Shown here: positions 47,377 to 63,970 of the stretch, piece by piece
How positions within the stretch are numbered: the stretch's first letter is position 1
Layout of the letters: every line of letters starts with the position of its first letter
Source of the DNA: Chrysomallon squamiferum
Lineage: Eukaryota > Mollusca > Gastropoda > Neomphalida > Peltospiridae
DNA length: 64,000 bases
Assembly (NCBI GenBank): GCA_012295275.1
Contig: CM022677.1
Location: 14,489,332-14,553,331, forward strand
Direction of reading: 5' to 3'
Notes under the pieces: generated by a model
Told to the model about the DNA's origin: nothing
The model's database searches: none
What the model saw: only the letters and a program-made list of their open reading frames with translations
Position numbers and translations under genes: made by a program

Positions 47377-49189
47377 CTCAGTTTAACAGAAAACTAGTTC
47401 ACAACAGAGGGCTTTCCCTCTATATCTAGTCATTAAGTTATTTATTTCTGAATTTAGAAGTCCAGCGCTGAATGCCACTATAAAATAAAAAGTCAGATCA
47501 CTATAAATGTAATATTTGATTAACAGCAGAAGAGATTACATAAAACCAGCGACGTTTATATTATAAATTGATACTGAGTGAAAATAACGTCATGTTTTGT
47601 AATATTTTCCTCTATTTTGCTTCATTAAAAACTACTGATAATTTCACGTACATCAGTTTCACGTAGGAGTCATCAATGACAGACATTTCATCCTCTGACA
47701 CCTGATAGACCATTAACATTTGTAATAATAAAATATTCCAGTTTTATGTTATTTTAGTCTTTAGAAATCTGCACTCTGTCTAAAACGGTATATCAGGTTG
47801 GTCTCAATGAATCATCCGATTTTGACAGCGTCCACTGTATTTATTTTTGTTGTTTATATTTTACTTATTTATCACATATTAATAGATACGGTATATATGA
47901 TATTCCTGGAACGTACCTACACATTTACATTTATTACTCATTATACAGCTATATACGACGTTTCGTTATCAGCGATTTTCTGTGGTGTGCAATGACGTAC
48001 ACCGAGAACCCCACAAACAGAAGAAATAAACAAACTACAGCTGAAGGGAGATTACTCTCATATAATTTTTTTATTTCGGGGGGAGGCTGGATTTCTACTT
48101 TTATTTCCGGTTTGTTATTTATGGTTTTTTCAGTTAAATGTAGATTCTAAGAATCACGAAGAGCTGACTTCTTTATTATATACAGGTAATGGTAGAATAT
48201 TACTTTCTTGAAATGCTTTTTGATTTTCTTTTTTTTTTATTATTCTATATATACTTTGGAGTAATTTTTGAGTAATTTAGTTGAATTTTTATTGATCAGT
48301 CAACAGAGTAATCAGTTATATTTTGCTTTTCATTGAAATTATTATATAATTTTATTTAGCAGCTGTGTAATAGTATTTTCAAAAATATAATTATCTTTTA
48401 AAATATATAACTTATAACTATACAAAGACAAAAAATAAATAAATAAATAAAAAGGAGATTAAAATTACTCGAAAATATCATTTCTCAATTGTTTATCAAA
48501 AGTTCACATATCTAGAAAGGAATAGTAAAATGAAGCTGAAGATATATATAATACATCATGATATTTGGTTTTTTAGAAAATAATAGCAAAACAGAAACAC
48601 AACTGAGGAAAACCCTTTCAAGGAAGGAAATTAAGATTACAAAAATGAATTGACCTTTGCAGCAGCATAGAGACAGCTTTACATAAGATTTAGGTAAATT
48701 GATAAATATCTTCCTTATATTTGAATACTCTGCAAGTCTTTGTATGAATCAATGTAAAAGATAGAAAACAGATTACAATATTGCCTAAAATACAACAATG
48801 ACTCCACTTAATTTCATATTAAAATGTTTTTTTTTTTTTTTTTAGAAGATCTCACTGTGTTGAAGACATAAGTCAAAATGACAGATTTCAGTTGTATCCA
48901 GTTTTAGTTCACGTTGTATCTTATTCATCAGTCAAACAATGTGGAAATATTCAGATTTTAGGAAAAGAAATTTTGTTTCGTCTTCTCTAAAGGAGATCAT
49001 TTCTGCTTGTTCTCTCAGTCATGATGCTGTTTAGAGAATCCATTGTTACTTTAAATTCGAACTCTAAAATATGAACTTTATATATATATATGTAATATTG
49101 AATAACAGCTGAAGGCTTCTAGTTTCCAGATTTATATCTGATTATCTACAAAAGTTCTGACATTGTATATTTTTCATGTATATATAATT
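47377..49189. other. AT-rich DNA; dispersed copy of the 35.6-kb repeat
   Basis: 47700-47920 matches 35550-35735 ('tttatcacatattaatagat', 'ggaacgtacctac'). A 'gaagggagattactctcat' motif at 48040 resembles the mollusc repeat motif. Nothing else is recognised. Confidence 0.5.
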
Positions 49190-54418
<5,229 letters not shown>

Positions 54419-54656
54419 TCCTTCGGGCGCAGCCTAAGCACCTTCGGGAATTAAAGTGCATTTGGTCAAAAAGCCAAAAGCCAGTATGTGTAACTTTGTT
54501 TTTTTTACATCACAAGAGTAAGGTTGAAATATATCATGATTTTCACACATACATTTTTTCTTTAACGTCATCAATATGTCACATGACTAATTTTTAATAT
54601 AAATATACAACACTATTAAAATATTTCATTTGCAAATTAATATTGCATGAGATAAC

Positions 54657-55580
54657 ATGTTCACAGCTATTGGATTGATAGCAACCAAGCTAACTGAATC
54701 TGCATTTGACATATCAGTGGAATTTGCAACTGATGCAATATTAGAATCTACAGCACCAGCAGTAACAGAAATCATTGGCGCTGATAATATGTTTCTAGAC
54801 GAAGCAACTGGATTAGCACAAACGGTTGTTGAACATTCAATAGAATCTATTGCAGATTATACTAAGTCTCAGATCAAAAAAGCCATTGAAGAATTTCCTT
54901 ACGCTGTGCAAGTAACTAGTTTATCTGACAAAAATATTATAAGCAAAGATAACGAACAACAGAAAGAGCAAGAGGAAGAAGAGAACGTTACTTACATATT
55001 AATCGTTTTAATGCACAAAGGAAAACGTGTATTGTATAAAAAGGAAGTTACTCGTCTTTGGGCAATAGCATAATCTAAAGCATTAAATATATTACAACAG
55101 TTAAATGTGTCTAGGGATCAAGCTCAAGAAAAGTGGTTACAGATTCGCCGTAGATATCGAAATTTGCAAATACCGAATTCAGCTTTCTGTTCGGCAATAC
55201 ATAATCTTTGGCAAGAATATAACAATACTGAAGATTCGAACGAAGAGGACCCTTTTGATTCGCCTTTATTCTCAGAAGACCACGAAAGACAAACAAAAGA
55301 AACAACGAAAAGACACACAGAAAAACCAATTAATCCACCACCAAATAAGAAACGTAAAGAAAATCCACAGTTATCTACAACTGTATCTGAAGATGTCGAA
55401 AATACTGCAGCGAAAGGAACATATCTACAACCAGAAGAAAGTGCGATGAATCCCGATTCGGTCACAGGAAACGAAGTCACTCCAACTGGTGGTAGTGAAG
55501 CTGTGCAAGGAGCACTAATGTTCTCTATCACAGATTTGGAGGAACAACAACAGCGGCTAATCCTAAGTATATCAAAGTAA
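54657..55580 (+). pseudogene. Endogenous parvovirus-like relic, region upstream of the capsid
   Basis: One reading frame runs from ATG 54657 to TAA 55578, broken only by TAA at 55071. The first 138 codons have an amphipathic, alanine/threonine/glutamate-rich N-terminal half, then an E/Q-rich stretch. The second part has a basic, helical start (about 55130-55200), an acidic patch, a KKRK nuclear-localisation-like cluster (near residue 80 after the first stop), and a Q-rich end. It directly precedes the capsid-like segment on the same strand. It may be a minor-capsid-specific or accessory region; I do not recognise a phospholipase or Rep motif. The break and lack of the replication gene make it a fossil. 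Codon use is AT-rich like its surroundings. Confidence 0.5.
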
Positions 55581-55641
55581 AACGAACATTTAAACGTAAA
55601 TTTACTAGTGTTTAAACTTTATTAAATTAAGAAAAGCAGAA

Positions 55642-57019
55642 ATGAATATTCTGAATAACGGCGTAGATCAAATAGGTTGGCCCAATGCTATTGGAGATCC
55701 ATCCGTATGTAAATTTACTTTTAATCATGGTGGTCATATAATACCTTATTGGTATAAACCTGATGATTGGAATTTACCAGATGAATTTGTAGGTTATAGA
55801 ATTAAAAAGTTTGGATTCAATATTAATAATTCATGTTTTAAATAATAAGGCTGATCCTAATGAAGTTCCTGCTATGGCTCCACCAAATGCTAGAGTGTGG
55901 ACTTTTACTGATACCAACAAAAAATACAGGTGATTATAGTCATAATAATTTATTTAGAGATAAAGAATGTATGGATCAAACCGATGAGCGAAGTATCAAG
56001 GTACAACCTGATAGAAATATTTATTTGCCAAGTGATATAGGAATGCAGGTTTAAAATAATGCTTGGACAATGAATGGTGATAATATAAAAATTTACATAA
56101 CTGACACCTGATTATATTTGTGATTTAAAAAAACATGACGGTTACAAGAAACTTTAATTAGTGCGGGAGGGTTTGCTTTAGATTATGAATGTAAAGATGC
56201 TCCTCTAGCATTATTTCCAGGAGAAAGCAAACATACTTTAAATTTCACTCAAGTTACTGGTAACGTAAAAAAGACCAGTTATCAATGTAGTAATGTAAGT
56301 GCAAAATATTTTGAAGCGTGCTCAACGGGTGAAATAACAGTAACTGATACTACTCAACATCAAATGGGAAAAGCTATTATAAGTTATTTTAATCATCAGT
56401 ATGGAAATGTTGATTATAAAGAACGTTTTCAGAATTTAGCTGGTGAAAAGTTAGGTGCACCAGCAATGGCAAATGATAGTAATCAAAATAAACTGATTAA
56501 AAAAAGGTGTGACAGCAAATGATGTAAGTGATCAAAATATTAAAACAGAAATGACTGAAGTCATCGTAGAACGTATGAAGTTAATTGACCACCAATGTTT
56601 TTGATAGGTATATATCCTGATGTGAAAAACACAAGTAATGGTAACACATTATTCTTTAATTATCATGCTATTCAAATAACGCATTATAGTGAAGTAGAGT
56701 TCATAGTTAGGACTGGTATGTGTCCTAAATACATTCCTATTGGACTTGGTGGTTGCCCTGGTGTTATGAGAGGAATGTTTATACTGTGGTTGCTTGTAAA
56801 AAAGATAATATAAAACATACAGAACAAGAACAATTTTTATCTGAAAATTCTAAACAATATTTCGAGAGAATTAAAAAATCTTGGCAACTACGAATAGACG
56901 CTCCAATATGGGATAATTGGAATAGAAGAAAACCTAGACGGCTGTTGTTTATGGTGATAGGACTGTCCCTATCGTTGGAAAAGAAAATGATTGGAAATAT
57001 CCTTTATAAATTTCATTAA
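55642..57019 (+). pseudogene. Endogenous parvovirus-like (densovirus-type) capsid gene, multiply broken
   Basis: A segment starting at ATG 55642 is protein-like nearly throughout, but the frame changes at about 55845, 55925, 56120, 56520, 56790 and 56930, with stops in each abandoned frame. The order of landmarks is as in parvovirus capsids: an early stretch with aromatic residues, P-D-D-W and G-Y-R-I-K-K-F-G-F (55760-55830); a tryptophan-threonine strand (55890); L-P-S-D near 56025; a long central strand/loop region (56170-56490); and a C-terminal P-M-F-L-I-G-I-Y-P followed by a hydrophobic strand (56594-56720). These resemble the beta-barrel capsid proteins of single-stranded DNA viruses; I judge a densovirus-type origin most likely. 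The protein would have formed an icosahedral shell; this copy cannot. No replication gene is seen, and the element lies just outside the long inverted repeat. Confidence 0.6.
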
Positions 57020-57171
57020 AATTAATTTGATTAATAACTATATTGTTATTTGATATGAAATTAATTTATTATATATTACATAAAATGAGGTTTAAACGAA
57101 GAGCTTAGTTTTGGACAATATTTAATTCTTCATTATTATTACTTTTTAAATTGAATAAAATTTATTCTGTT

Positions 57172-57202
<31 letters not shown>

Positions 57203-57244
57203 GACAAAGGAAAATGTAATTTTAGTGATGAGCTCATCTATATT

Positions 57245-57345
57245 TAGTTGACGTCAGAAAGTCGAAGCTGATTGGTCAATTTGAATATTACGTCATTAGC
57301 AACTAGACAATTAGCTACAAAAGTCAGCTGCAGTTGTGTTTATAA
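57245..57345 (+). promoter_or_regulatory. Candidate promoter of the 57.4-kb gene
   Basis: A CRE-like ttgacgtcag (57248), an inverted CCAAT box in attggtca (57271), a second acgtcat (57290) and a TATA-like 'gtttataaag' (57339) lie within 200 bases upstream of the first in-frame ATG (57434). The arrangement fits an RNA polymerase II promoter, judged from motifs only. Confidence 0.4.
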
Positions 57346-57433
57346 AGCGAACAAAAAAATTGAAAAAACGAAGTGGCTGTCTTGGTGTTGTCCGTGTGTC
57401 AAGCGTCGAAGACATCAAAGAAAATTCAGAAAA

Positions 57434-57464
57434 ATGATTGAGGCTAAACAAGAAGTGCTAAGAG
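57434..57464 (+). CDS. Gene 5, exon 1 (coding part)
   Basis: ATG 57434 begins MIEAKQEVLR plus the first base of a valine codon, before donor gtacgt (57465). The frame is open further upstream as far as 57272 with a basic, cysteine-containing stretch (WLSWCCPCVKRRRHQRKFRK), but no ATG is present there. An upstream exon or a non-AUG start would extend the protein. Phase 1 matches exon 2 exactly. Confidence 0.55.
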
Positions 57465-57679
57465 GTACGTATTAACTATTAATTCAAAGAGATGGTAATT
57501 TACAAGTATCAATAGGCAGACAAGTATGTCACATGACTAATTACAAATATCGCCCGTTTCTACAATGTCAAAGATATAACTGTAAAAACAAATAATAAAG
57601 TATTAATCTAAAACCAAAACTAACAAACAAACAATAACATATTAATATAAAACTTTACCTAATTGTTTACTATTTGCAG

Positions 57680-57993
57680 TGGCCAAAGATATTATTTTGG
57701 AGGACCTGGAGGAAACCGTGATGGAGCTGAATTTGGTATCGGACGCGTACACTAGCGAGGTGGAGAAACTGTTAACACTCTGGGAATACCGCATCGGGGA
57801 ATACCATCTGAATATTGCCGAATGTATGGACCATACAAAGTTTAATCCGTTTAAAGAATTTGATTTGTTCTGGCGAAGCAACGAAGATTTGCGAGCTGTG
57901 CTATACGCAATTCGAAAGCCGCCAAAACGCTACTACGAGCTTCTCAGAAAGAACAAAGAGTTGTGCAATATTCTCACAGATTTATTGTATTAG
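57680..57993 (+). CDS. Gene 5, exon 2: intact helical protein of unknown function
   Basis: Acceptor 'tactatttgcag' completes the split valine codon. The frame is then open for 103 codons to TAG 57991. It opens AKDIILEDLEETVMELNLV and ends RKNKELCNILTDLLY, giving a protein of about 114 residues with exon 1. The sequence is leucine/glutamate-rich and looks fully alpha-helical, with conserved-looking aromatic patches (LWEYRIGEYH, FDLFWRS, PPKRYYELL). GC content and codon choice are clearly higher than anything within several kilobases, and there is no stop or shift. A death-fold-like helical bundle is conceivable but I see no diagnostic motif. It follows the viral relic by 0.7 kb on the same strand; whether it is host or virus-derived is open. 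Confidence 0.65.
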
Positions 57994-58009
57994 AACAAAA
58001 CTTTGATCT

Positions 58010-60660
58010 GTCTGTCAGTCTCCTTTCCTTAGGTTCTTCTACAATAGAAAACAGACTTTACTCTCTGTAAAATTACTGATTGTGTTATATTTCTTTTTAC
58101 TTTTCCTCTGTTGGCTACAATTTTATTTCACGGGAGCATTAATTTCATTATTTATTATCTATTTATAAGTCAATATTATTTATTTATTTATTTATTGCTT
58201 TATTTCTTGCTTTATTTCTTTAGTTAATTAGATTTTTTTTTTTTTTTTTTTTTGTATCTTAACGTCACATACATTCTCTACCACTTTTCAGTTTAAACTG
58301 AATAAAAAGCCATTACTAAACATATTCTTTCATTATTTGTATGTATGTATAGATATACATACATACACACTATAAACACATGCCTGCATACATACCCACG
58401 TGCATCGAAAAAATACACACATATACACACAAACACATAAACAAACACTCATACAAACATACATTGGCTCACGGTATATTTGTGATGCATATGTTATAGA
58501 AAAAAATTATTTATTTACTTATTTTTATATTTTTAAAAATTAGTTATAGTTGTTTTTTTTTTTTTTTTTTTTTTTTCTTTTTTTTTCTCATTTACAATAT
58601 ACATACAGTGTTTAACAAAAATATTTCATAGTATGGCTTTAAAAAGAAAAACAAAATTAAAAAAAAAAAAATTAAAAGAAAAAAGGAAAAGACAAAAATC
58701 ACTTGTAAATAAAATAAAATTGTTGTTTTTCCTATCTTTTGTGTTTGTTTTAACATATCACAGTTTAGGTGTGGTTAGAACAGGAAAGTATGTGAGAGAA
58801 AAATTAAAATAATTGATCCAGCTCTGCTCATTATTATTATAATTATCATCTACAGGCTACTTACTATTATTGTAATTATCATCTACTAACTCTCACTTTT
58901 ATTATAATTATCTGTTCACACACACTTGATAAATAACTGGTTTCTACATTCTGGTTTGTAAAAAAAAATGGCATTTTGCAGATTATATACTTTAAAACAT
59001 TTTTTTAGTAAAATATAAAAATAAGAAATAATATAAATAAATAAAAATAACTTTAAAAAGTATTTGTCATGCTTTGTATCAATCATATACATGTTCTGTA
59101 TTTTGTGTAAAACACATCAGTACCTTAAGCTACTAATATTTTAATAACTAACCTATCAAGACCATTCATATTACAAACAAAACCTTATATAATCAGCAGT
59201 ATGTTAGTAACTGCAGTATTAAAAACACTGTGATACATCATGCTACTCAGTGATAAATAATAATGAGAATTCTTACAATCTCAAAGAAAAGCTAACTTCA
59301 GTTTCTGTTAAGTCACACTGTACACTGGCTATAACTGAAATTCATTCACAGATAAAGCACTGAGGATTTGTAATGCTACATAATATACATTTATCTAAGA
59401 AAACAAGTAAACTGTAATCTGTCTCTTAAAATAAAACAGCTGAAAGAAACATTTCTTCATTCTTTGATGTATGGGCCAGTGATAAGTGTCTATCTATGTT
59501 TCAATGTGTGCATGAGTAAGTACTTGTGTAAGTCTGTATGCATGTTTATTTGTGTATTTGAGGTATGTGTTTTTGTATGTATTTATGCATGTGTATCTGT
59601 GTGAGTTTATATTATGTGCATTTGAGTGTGTATATACTTGTGTAAGTCTGTATACATGTGTATTTGAGTGTATGTATTTTTATATGTATGTATGCATGTG
59701 TATCTGTGTGAGTTTATATTATGTGCATTTGAGTGTGCATATATTTGTGCAAGTCTGTATCTGCATGTATCTGTGTGCTTATTATGTATGCATGACTGTG
59801 TATGTATTTCTGCAGGTTTGCATGTATATGTGTCTGTGTATGTTTGTATTGTATGTTTAAGTATGTATTATATGTTTGTATGTCTGTATGTACGTGTGGA
59901 TATATTTGTATTATGTGTGTGCTGTATGAGTGAATTTGTTTATTTAGTCAAATTATCTAGTGATCATGAATATGTTTCTGAATGTGTGCGTATGTGTATG
60001 TTTTAGAATGTTTGAATGTATGTACTTATATCTAAGTATGTGTTTGTATTACTGTAAGTTTGGATGAAATCAATGCCAAATAAATTGATATCTGAACACC
60101 AAAAATAAAAACAAATCTGAAAATAAATAAAGTATCTACCGTGTGTGTTATGTTGTTTTTTTACCTGCTGAAATTAAAGAACAACAGAAATTGAATAAAA
60201 TAACTATCTATATTTAATTATTTTAAATTTGTGTTTTTTTTGTTTTTTAAATAATTAGTTACTAATTTAAAATCAAACACTCACATTAAAATAGAAAAAT
60301 AAACATATTCCATAAACATACACAATTAAAAAAACTCATAATTCATCATAAACTAATACACACATATGCGCATACACATGCACACAGGCATACCTATAAA
60401 AAATTCCATACAAACACAGATATAAAGACACACACTCACCGTACAAATACAGCCACATTCACACACAGAAACATACAAACTTAATACAAGACACATACAA
60501 CTCACACACATATAAATACAAACATACACAGAACCATATATACAATTACATACATATATATATAACATCACCATAAAAACTCACTCTTACACATCATATA
60601 AAGATAATTATGTAGAAACAAAATGACACACAGTGCTATAAAGAGATAAGAGGTATATAA
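58010..60660. other. Intergenic simple-sequence DNA
   Basis: TTTA run (58170-58200), T-runs of over 20 at 58228-58250 and 58549-58576, CA-biased DNA at 58350-58460, then AT-rich DNA. 59470-60060 is degenerate TGTATG/TGTG sequence and 60355-60560 is its CA-type counterpart on the same strand. Frames open there are rich in C, V, Y and M from composition. No gene is supported. Confidence 0.6.
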
Positions 60661-60669
60661 AAATATCAC

Positions 60670-61262
60670 TTGTTTGTAGGTAAAAAGAAGATGGAGGTAG
60701 AGCATGTCCCGGTGACAGAAGCAGAAAACACCAGTAACACAGTCAGTGAAAACACCAGTAACACAGTCAGAGAAAACATCAGTAACACAGTCACAGAAAA
60801 CATCAGTAACACAGTCAGTGAAAACACCAGTAACACAGTCAGAGAAAACATCAGTAACACAGTCAGTGAAAACACCAGTAACACACCAGTAACACAGTCA
60901 GTGAAAACACCAGTAACACAGTCAGAGAAAACACCAGTAACACAGTCAGAGAAAACACCAGTAACACAGTCAGTGAAAACACCAGTAACACAGTCAGTGA
61001 AAACAGCAGTAACAGTCAGTGAAAACAGCAGTAACACAGTCAGAGAAAACACAGTTCAGTCAGAAACTAGCTTAAAGAGAACAGCAGTAACACAGTCAGT
61101 GAAAACACAGTTCAGTCAGAAACCAGCTTAAAGAGAACAGCAGCACAAAGCGGTGATGAAACAACTGAAAGAACTACAGCAACAACAGCAACAACAGCAG
61201 ATGTGAAGAAAACAGAATCAAGCACATTTCTGAAAATAAGAGAGAAGACAAAAGTAAACCTA
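60670..61262 (+). CDS. 24-bp coding-like minisatellite with S/T/E-rich frame
   Basis: After an acceptor-like 'acttgtttgtag' a frame (MEVEHVPVTEAENTSNTVSE) runs through about fifteen 24-base units encoding E-N-T-S-N-T-V-S/R, changes register within the repeat to K-T-P-V-T-Q-S-V/E, and ends at TAA 61129. The following sequence is protein-like in another frame (SLKRTAAQSGDETTERTTA to TGA 61260). The repeat unit is a multiple of three, so frames persist by chance, and the opposite strand is open too. It could be a low-complexity exon expanded by slippage, now shifted. No family is recognised. Confidence 0.35.
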
Positions 61263-61269
61263 TGACAAA

Positions 61270-61770
61270 TAAATAATCATAATAGTAATAATTATTATTA
61301 TTACTAACATAGTATTAATATTAATATTATTAACAATACTATTAATTACAATAATACAATAATAACAATAAATAACAACAATAACAACAATAATTAATAA
61401 ATAAAGAAAAGAAATAAAGTTCTCTATAACTTGTTTACTGATTGCTTAATCTTAGATTTCCTGTTTTGTAAAAACAATATTGTTGTCATGATCTTATGTT
61501 TTGATTTCATCATGTGGTTTTTAATGCACAGAAAAGGTGAAAATAAAAAATCATTAAGTTGACAGCTATTTTCATATAAAATATATTTTGGTACTTTATT
61601 AAATAAGAATTTAAACTGTTTTCACTTAAATAATAATATCCATTTCAAGATGTTGCATTTTGATTTTGTCATCTTTCTCAAAGAAATTTTAAAATAACGT
61701 GTCTGATCAAAGGATATCACTACTTTCATATAAAATTTATTTGCAAACTTTATCAGTTTGCAATAGGTCT
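61270..61770. other. AT-rich DNA
   Basis: AAT/ATT-rich tract at 61270-61410, then AT-rich unique-looking sequence. No gene is seen. Confidence 0.6.
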
Positions 61771-62311
61771 TATAAAACCATCAGTAACCATCCATGTATG
61801 ATCAATGCATCTCACTAGTTACCTACACATCAATGTCTATATAACTACCTTACATATCTATTTTTCTGTATGTCTTTCCATCTATAAACTTAAATATATG
61901 TCTAGAGCTCAAAAACATTCTTACACATGCATATATGTTAAAATATATCAAACTAGTCATTTAGCCTAACACAAAACCATCAGAAATTAGGCCTAATGAG
62001 TAAAATGTCCTGGAATTAGGCTGAATGACTGGATTTTCCATGGTGTTGTTTGACATTCTGCCTGATAGTTATTTAGACAATAAGTCAAGCAGGTTTAATG
62101 CTTTGCAACATCATTAGTGGTTCAGTTCAATTCTTTATTATTCTAAGCTTTACAGCTTATTGATATACAATGTCAATAATAATAAGAAAGAAAAAAAAGA
62201 AGAAAAAAAACAACAACAGAATTACAAATACTGACAGTATGAAAAAAGAGAAAAATCCTTTGGAGAATATTAATTGCAGATAAATTATGTCTAACAAGTT
62301 CATACTTTTTG

Positions 62312-62420
62312 ACCAGTTACCACCCAAGACCAAGCTTGACCAGTTGCCACCTAAAACCAAGCTTGACCAGTTACCACTCAAAACCAAGCTTGACCAATTA
62401 CCACCCAACTCGGAACCTGA
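62312..62420 (+). repeat. 27-bp minisatellite, four copies
   Basis: Units of 'gaccagttaccacccaagac' plus 'caagctt', giving DQLPPKTKL in one frame of the + strand. The minus-strand frame (GGNWSSLVL) is equally open. Confidence 0.9.
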
Positions 62421-62482
62421 CCAGCTGCTGCCCAGTGCCAGGAGCCAGTTTGATGTGTGTCCCCAGAGACTGCTGTTGTCTC

Positions 62483-62632
62483 ATGATGTCTCTTAGAGCA
62501 GGGCTGTCAACAGAGTCCACCGCAGGAGGAGAAGAGTTTGTCAAATGCAACTGTGAAGTGAAAAAGAGTCAAACAAAATGTTTCAAGAACAATTCAAGAT
62601 GTTACTCAAGTTTGAACTGCTGTAATAAATAG
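62483..62632 (+). CDS. Small cysteine-rich ORF (possible transposon-protein tail)
   Basis: A 49-codon frame from ATG 62483 to TAG 62630 reads MMSLRAGLSTESTAGGEEFV, then KCNCEVKKSQTKC and a spaced set of cysteines ending CCNK. The K-C-x-C...C...C...C-C-N-K pattern resembles the zinc-binding tails at the C-terminus of several invertebrate repeat-encoded proteins, by recollection only. Upstream, the frame is open through the 27-bp minisatellite. It is probably the 3' end of a decayed element, but it has no stop within it. Confidence 0.35.
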   Translation: MMSLRAGLSTESTAGGEEFVKCNCEVKKSQTKCFKNNSRCYSSLNCCNK

Positions 62633-63209
62633 AACACTACTTGTAATTTGTTTCAAAATAGATGTTTTCTTGAAATTGGAAATCATTATTTTTCATTCAG
62701 TGATTTTTGCCTAATGAATAAAGGTCTGGTTACCACTTATCTACCACTCTGCATCTCTCTGTGTGTCTATATGTCAACCTGTTGAGTAACTAACTACACA
62801 CATACCTATCTGCTTGTTCTATCTTATCTAGTTTGTTTTTATCTTCTCCATGCAAGAATATTCCAATCCATCAGTAACCATCCATCAATCATCTACCCAA
62901 CCTACCTACATATCTAATTATGCCAACATACCTACATTACAACTGTATTTCTGTCTGTCCATTTACAAAAACACTCTATAAAACTTTATTTAGTTTCTCT
63001 CTCACTGTCCAAATTATTATCACTGTACCTTCTCTTTCTGTCTGTGTATCTTCCTCTCTGTCAGTTTATCTAGAGTCTGTCTTCTGTCTGTCTATCTATA
63101 TTTTATTATCCCTTTTTCTTACACCTGCCTAACTATGGCTACTTGTCAACCTTCTGACACTGTTTTTCATGCAGTGTGTAATCTATGTATCAATCCATCA
63201 TCTATCTTT

Positions 63210-63850
63210 CTATCCATCTGTGCATCTGTTACTGGACGTTTTTAAAATGTATTATTAAAGTTAAAAAACACACACGTTTATCACATAAATTTTCAATATA
63301 CAATGAGCTTCTTTTTAAAGTAAATTTAATTATCTGGTATACATTTACTTTCACCGTAATATATTTATTTAAAAAGGGCACTTACCTGGAAACCATATTT
63401 ATTCATGTCTACTGGAGTACTTGTTTACAATAAAAGTTTACACTCTTCTTTTCAGTATCAATCTGTGTGTAGATAATAAAACATCTCCTTAATTTCAGGT
63501 CTTCTCACTTCTTCCTTTTAAATAGAAAAACCAAAAATATATTAATGTTCACATAAACTAACTGAGTTCTTTATAAAGTAAAAACTGAAATTTAATTTGC
63601 TGCTACTAAAAACTTTGAAAAAGAAGCAAGAACAATATAAAAAACAAATAATAATAATAACAATAAAAAAAACAAATTCAGTATATATCACATGAACATA
63701 TTTTTAAAACAGTGTTTAATCTGGCAAATGCTGTCCTAGATTCTAGTGAGAAAATGGATTGTCAAACAGGAAACTAATTTAATCCTAGGAATAAAGTGTT
63801 TATACAATTACAAAGACTTCCAGCATTATTGTTTTTCTGCTTTGCAAATT
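63210..63850. other. AT-rich DNA
   Basis: No repeat or gene recognised apart from short TCTA-type tracts at the left end. Confidence 0.5.
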
Positions 63851-63856
63851 TGACAA

Positions 63857-63970
63857 ATGTCTGAAGATGCTATGCGAGATACAGCAAAGACTCTGAGTAT
63901 TTCAAAGTCCACACTGTGTGACAAAGACGAAACATCTCGACGTGACCTCCAAGCCAAAGAACAAGAATAA
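63857..63970 (+). CDS. Possible 37-codon ORF at the window edge
   Basis: ATG 63857 to TAA 63968 encodes MSEDAMRDTAKTLSISKSTL and 17 more polar residues. It is less AT-rich than its surroundings. There is nothing else to support it; it could be part of an exon whose neighbours lie outside the window. Confidence 0.2.
   Translation: MSEDAMRDTAKTLSISKSTLCDKDETSRRDLQAKEQE

Larger units (their letters stand above)
61770..63200 (-). repeat. Dispersed repeat family A, right copies (inverted)
   Basis: Two stretches (61770-61900 and 62740-63200) match the reverse complement of 2030-2470 ('atcatctacccaacctacct', 'cctacattacaactgt', 'tgttctatcttatcta'). They flank the 27-bp minisatellite and the cysteine-rich ORF at 62.3-62.6 kb, so those may be cargo of, or an insertion into, a repeat. 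Confidence 0.6.

Noticed and set aside
59552-60574. Cys/Val/Tyr-rich frames on both strands
   Set aside because: They arise from degenerate TGTATG and CA repeats.
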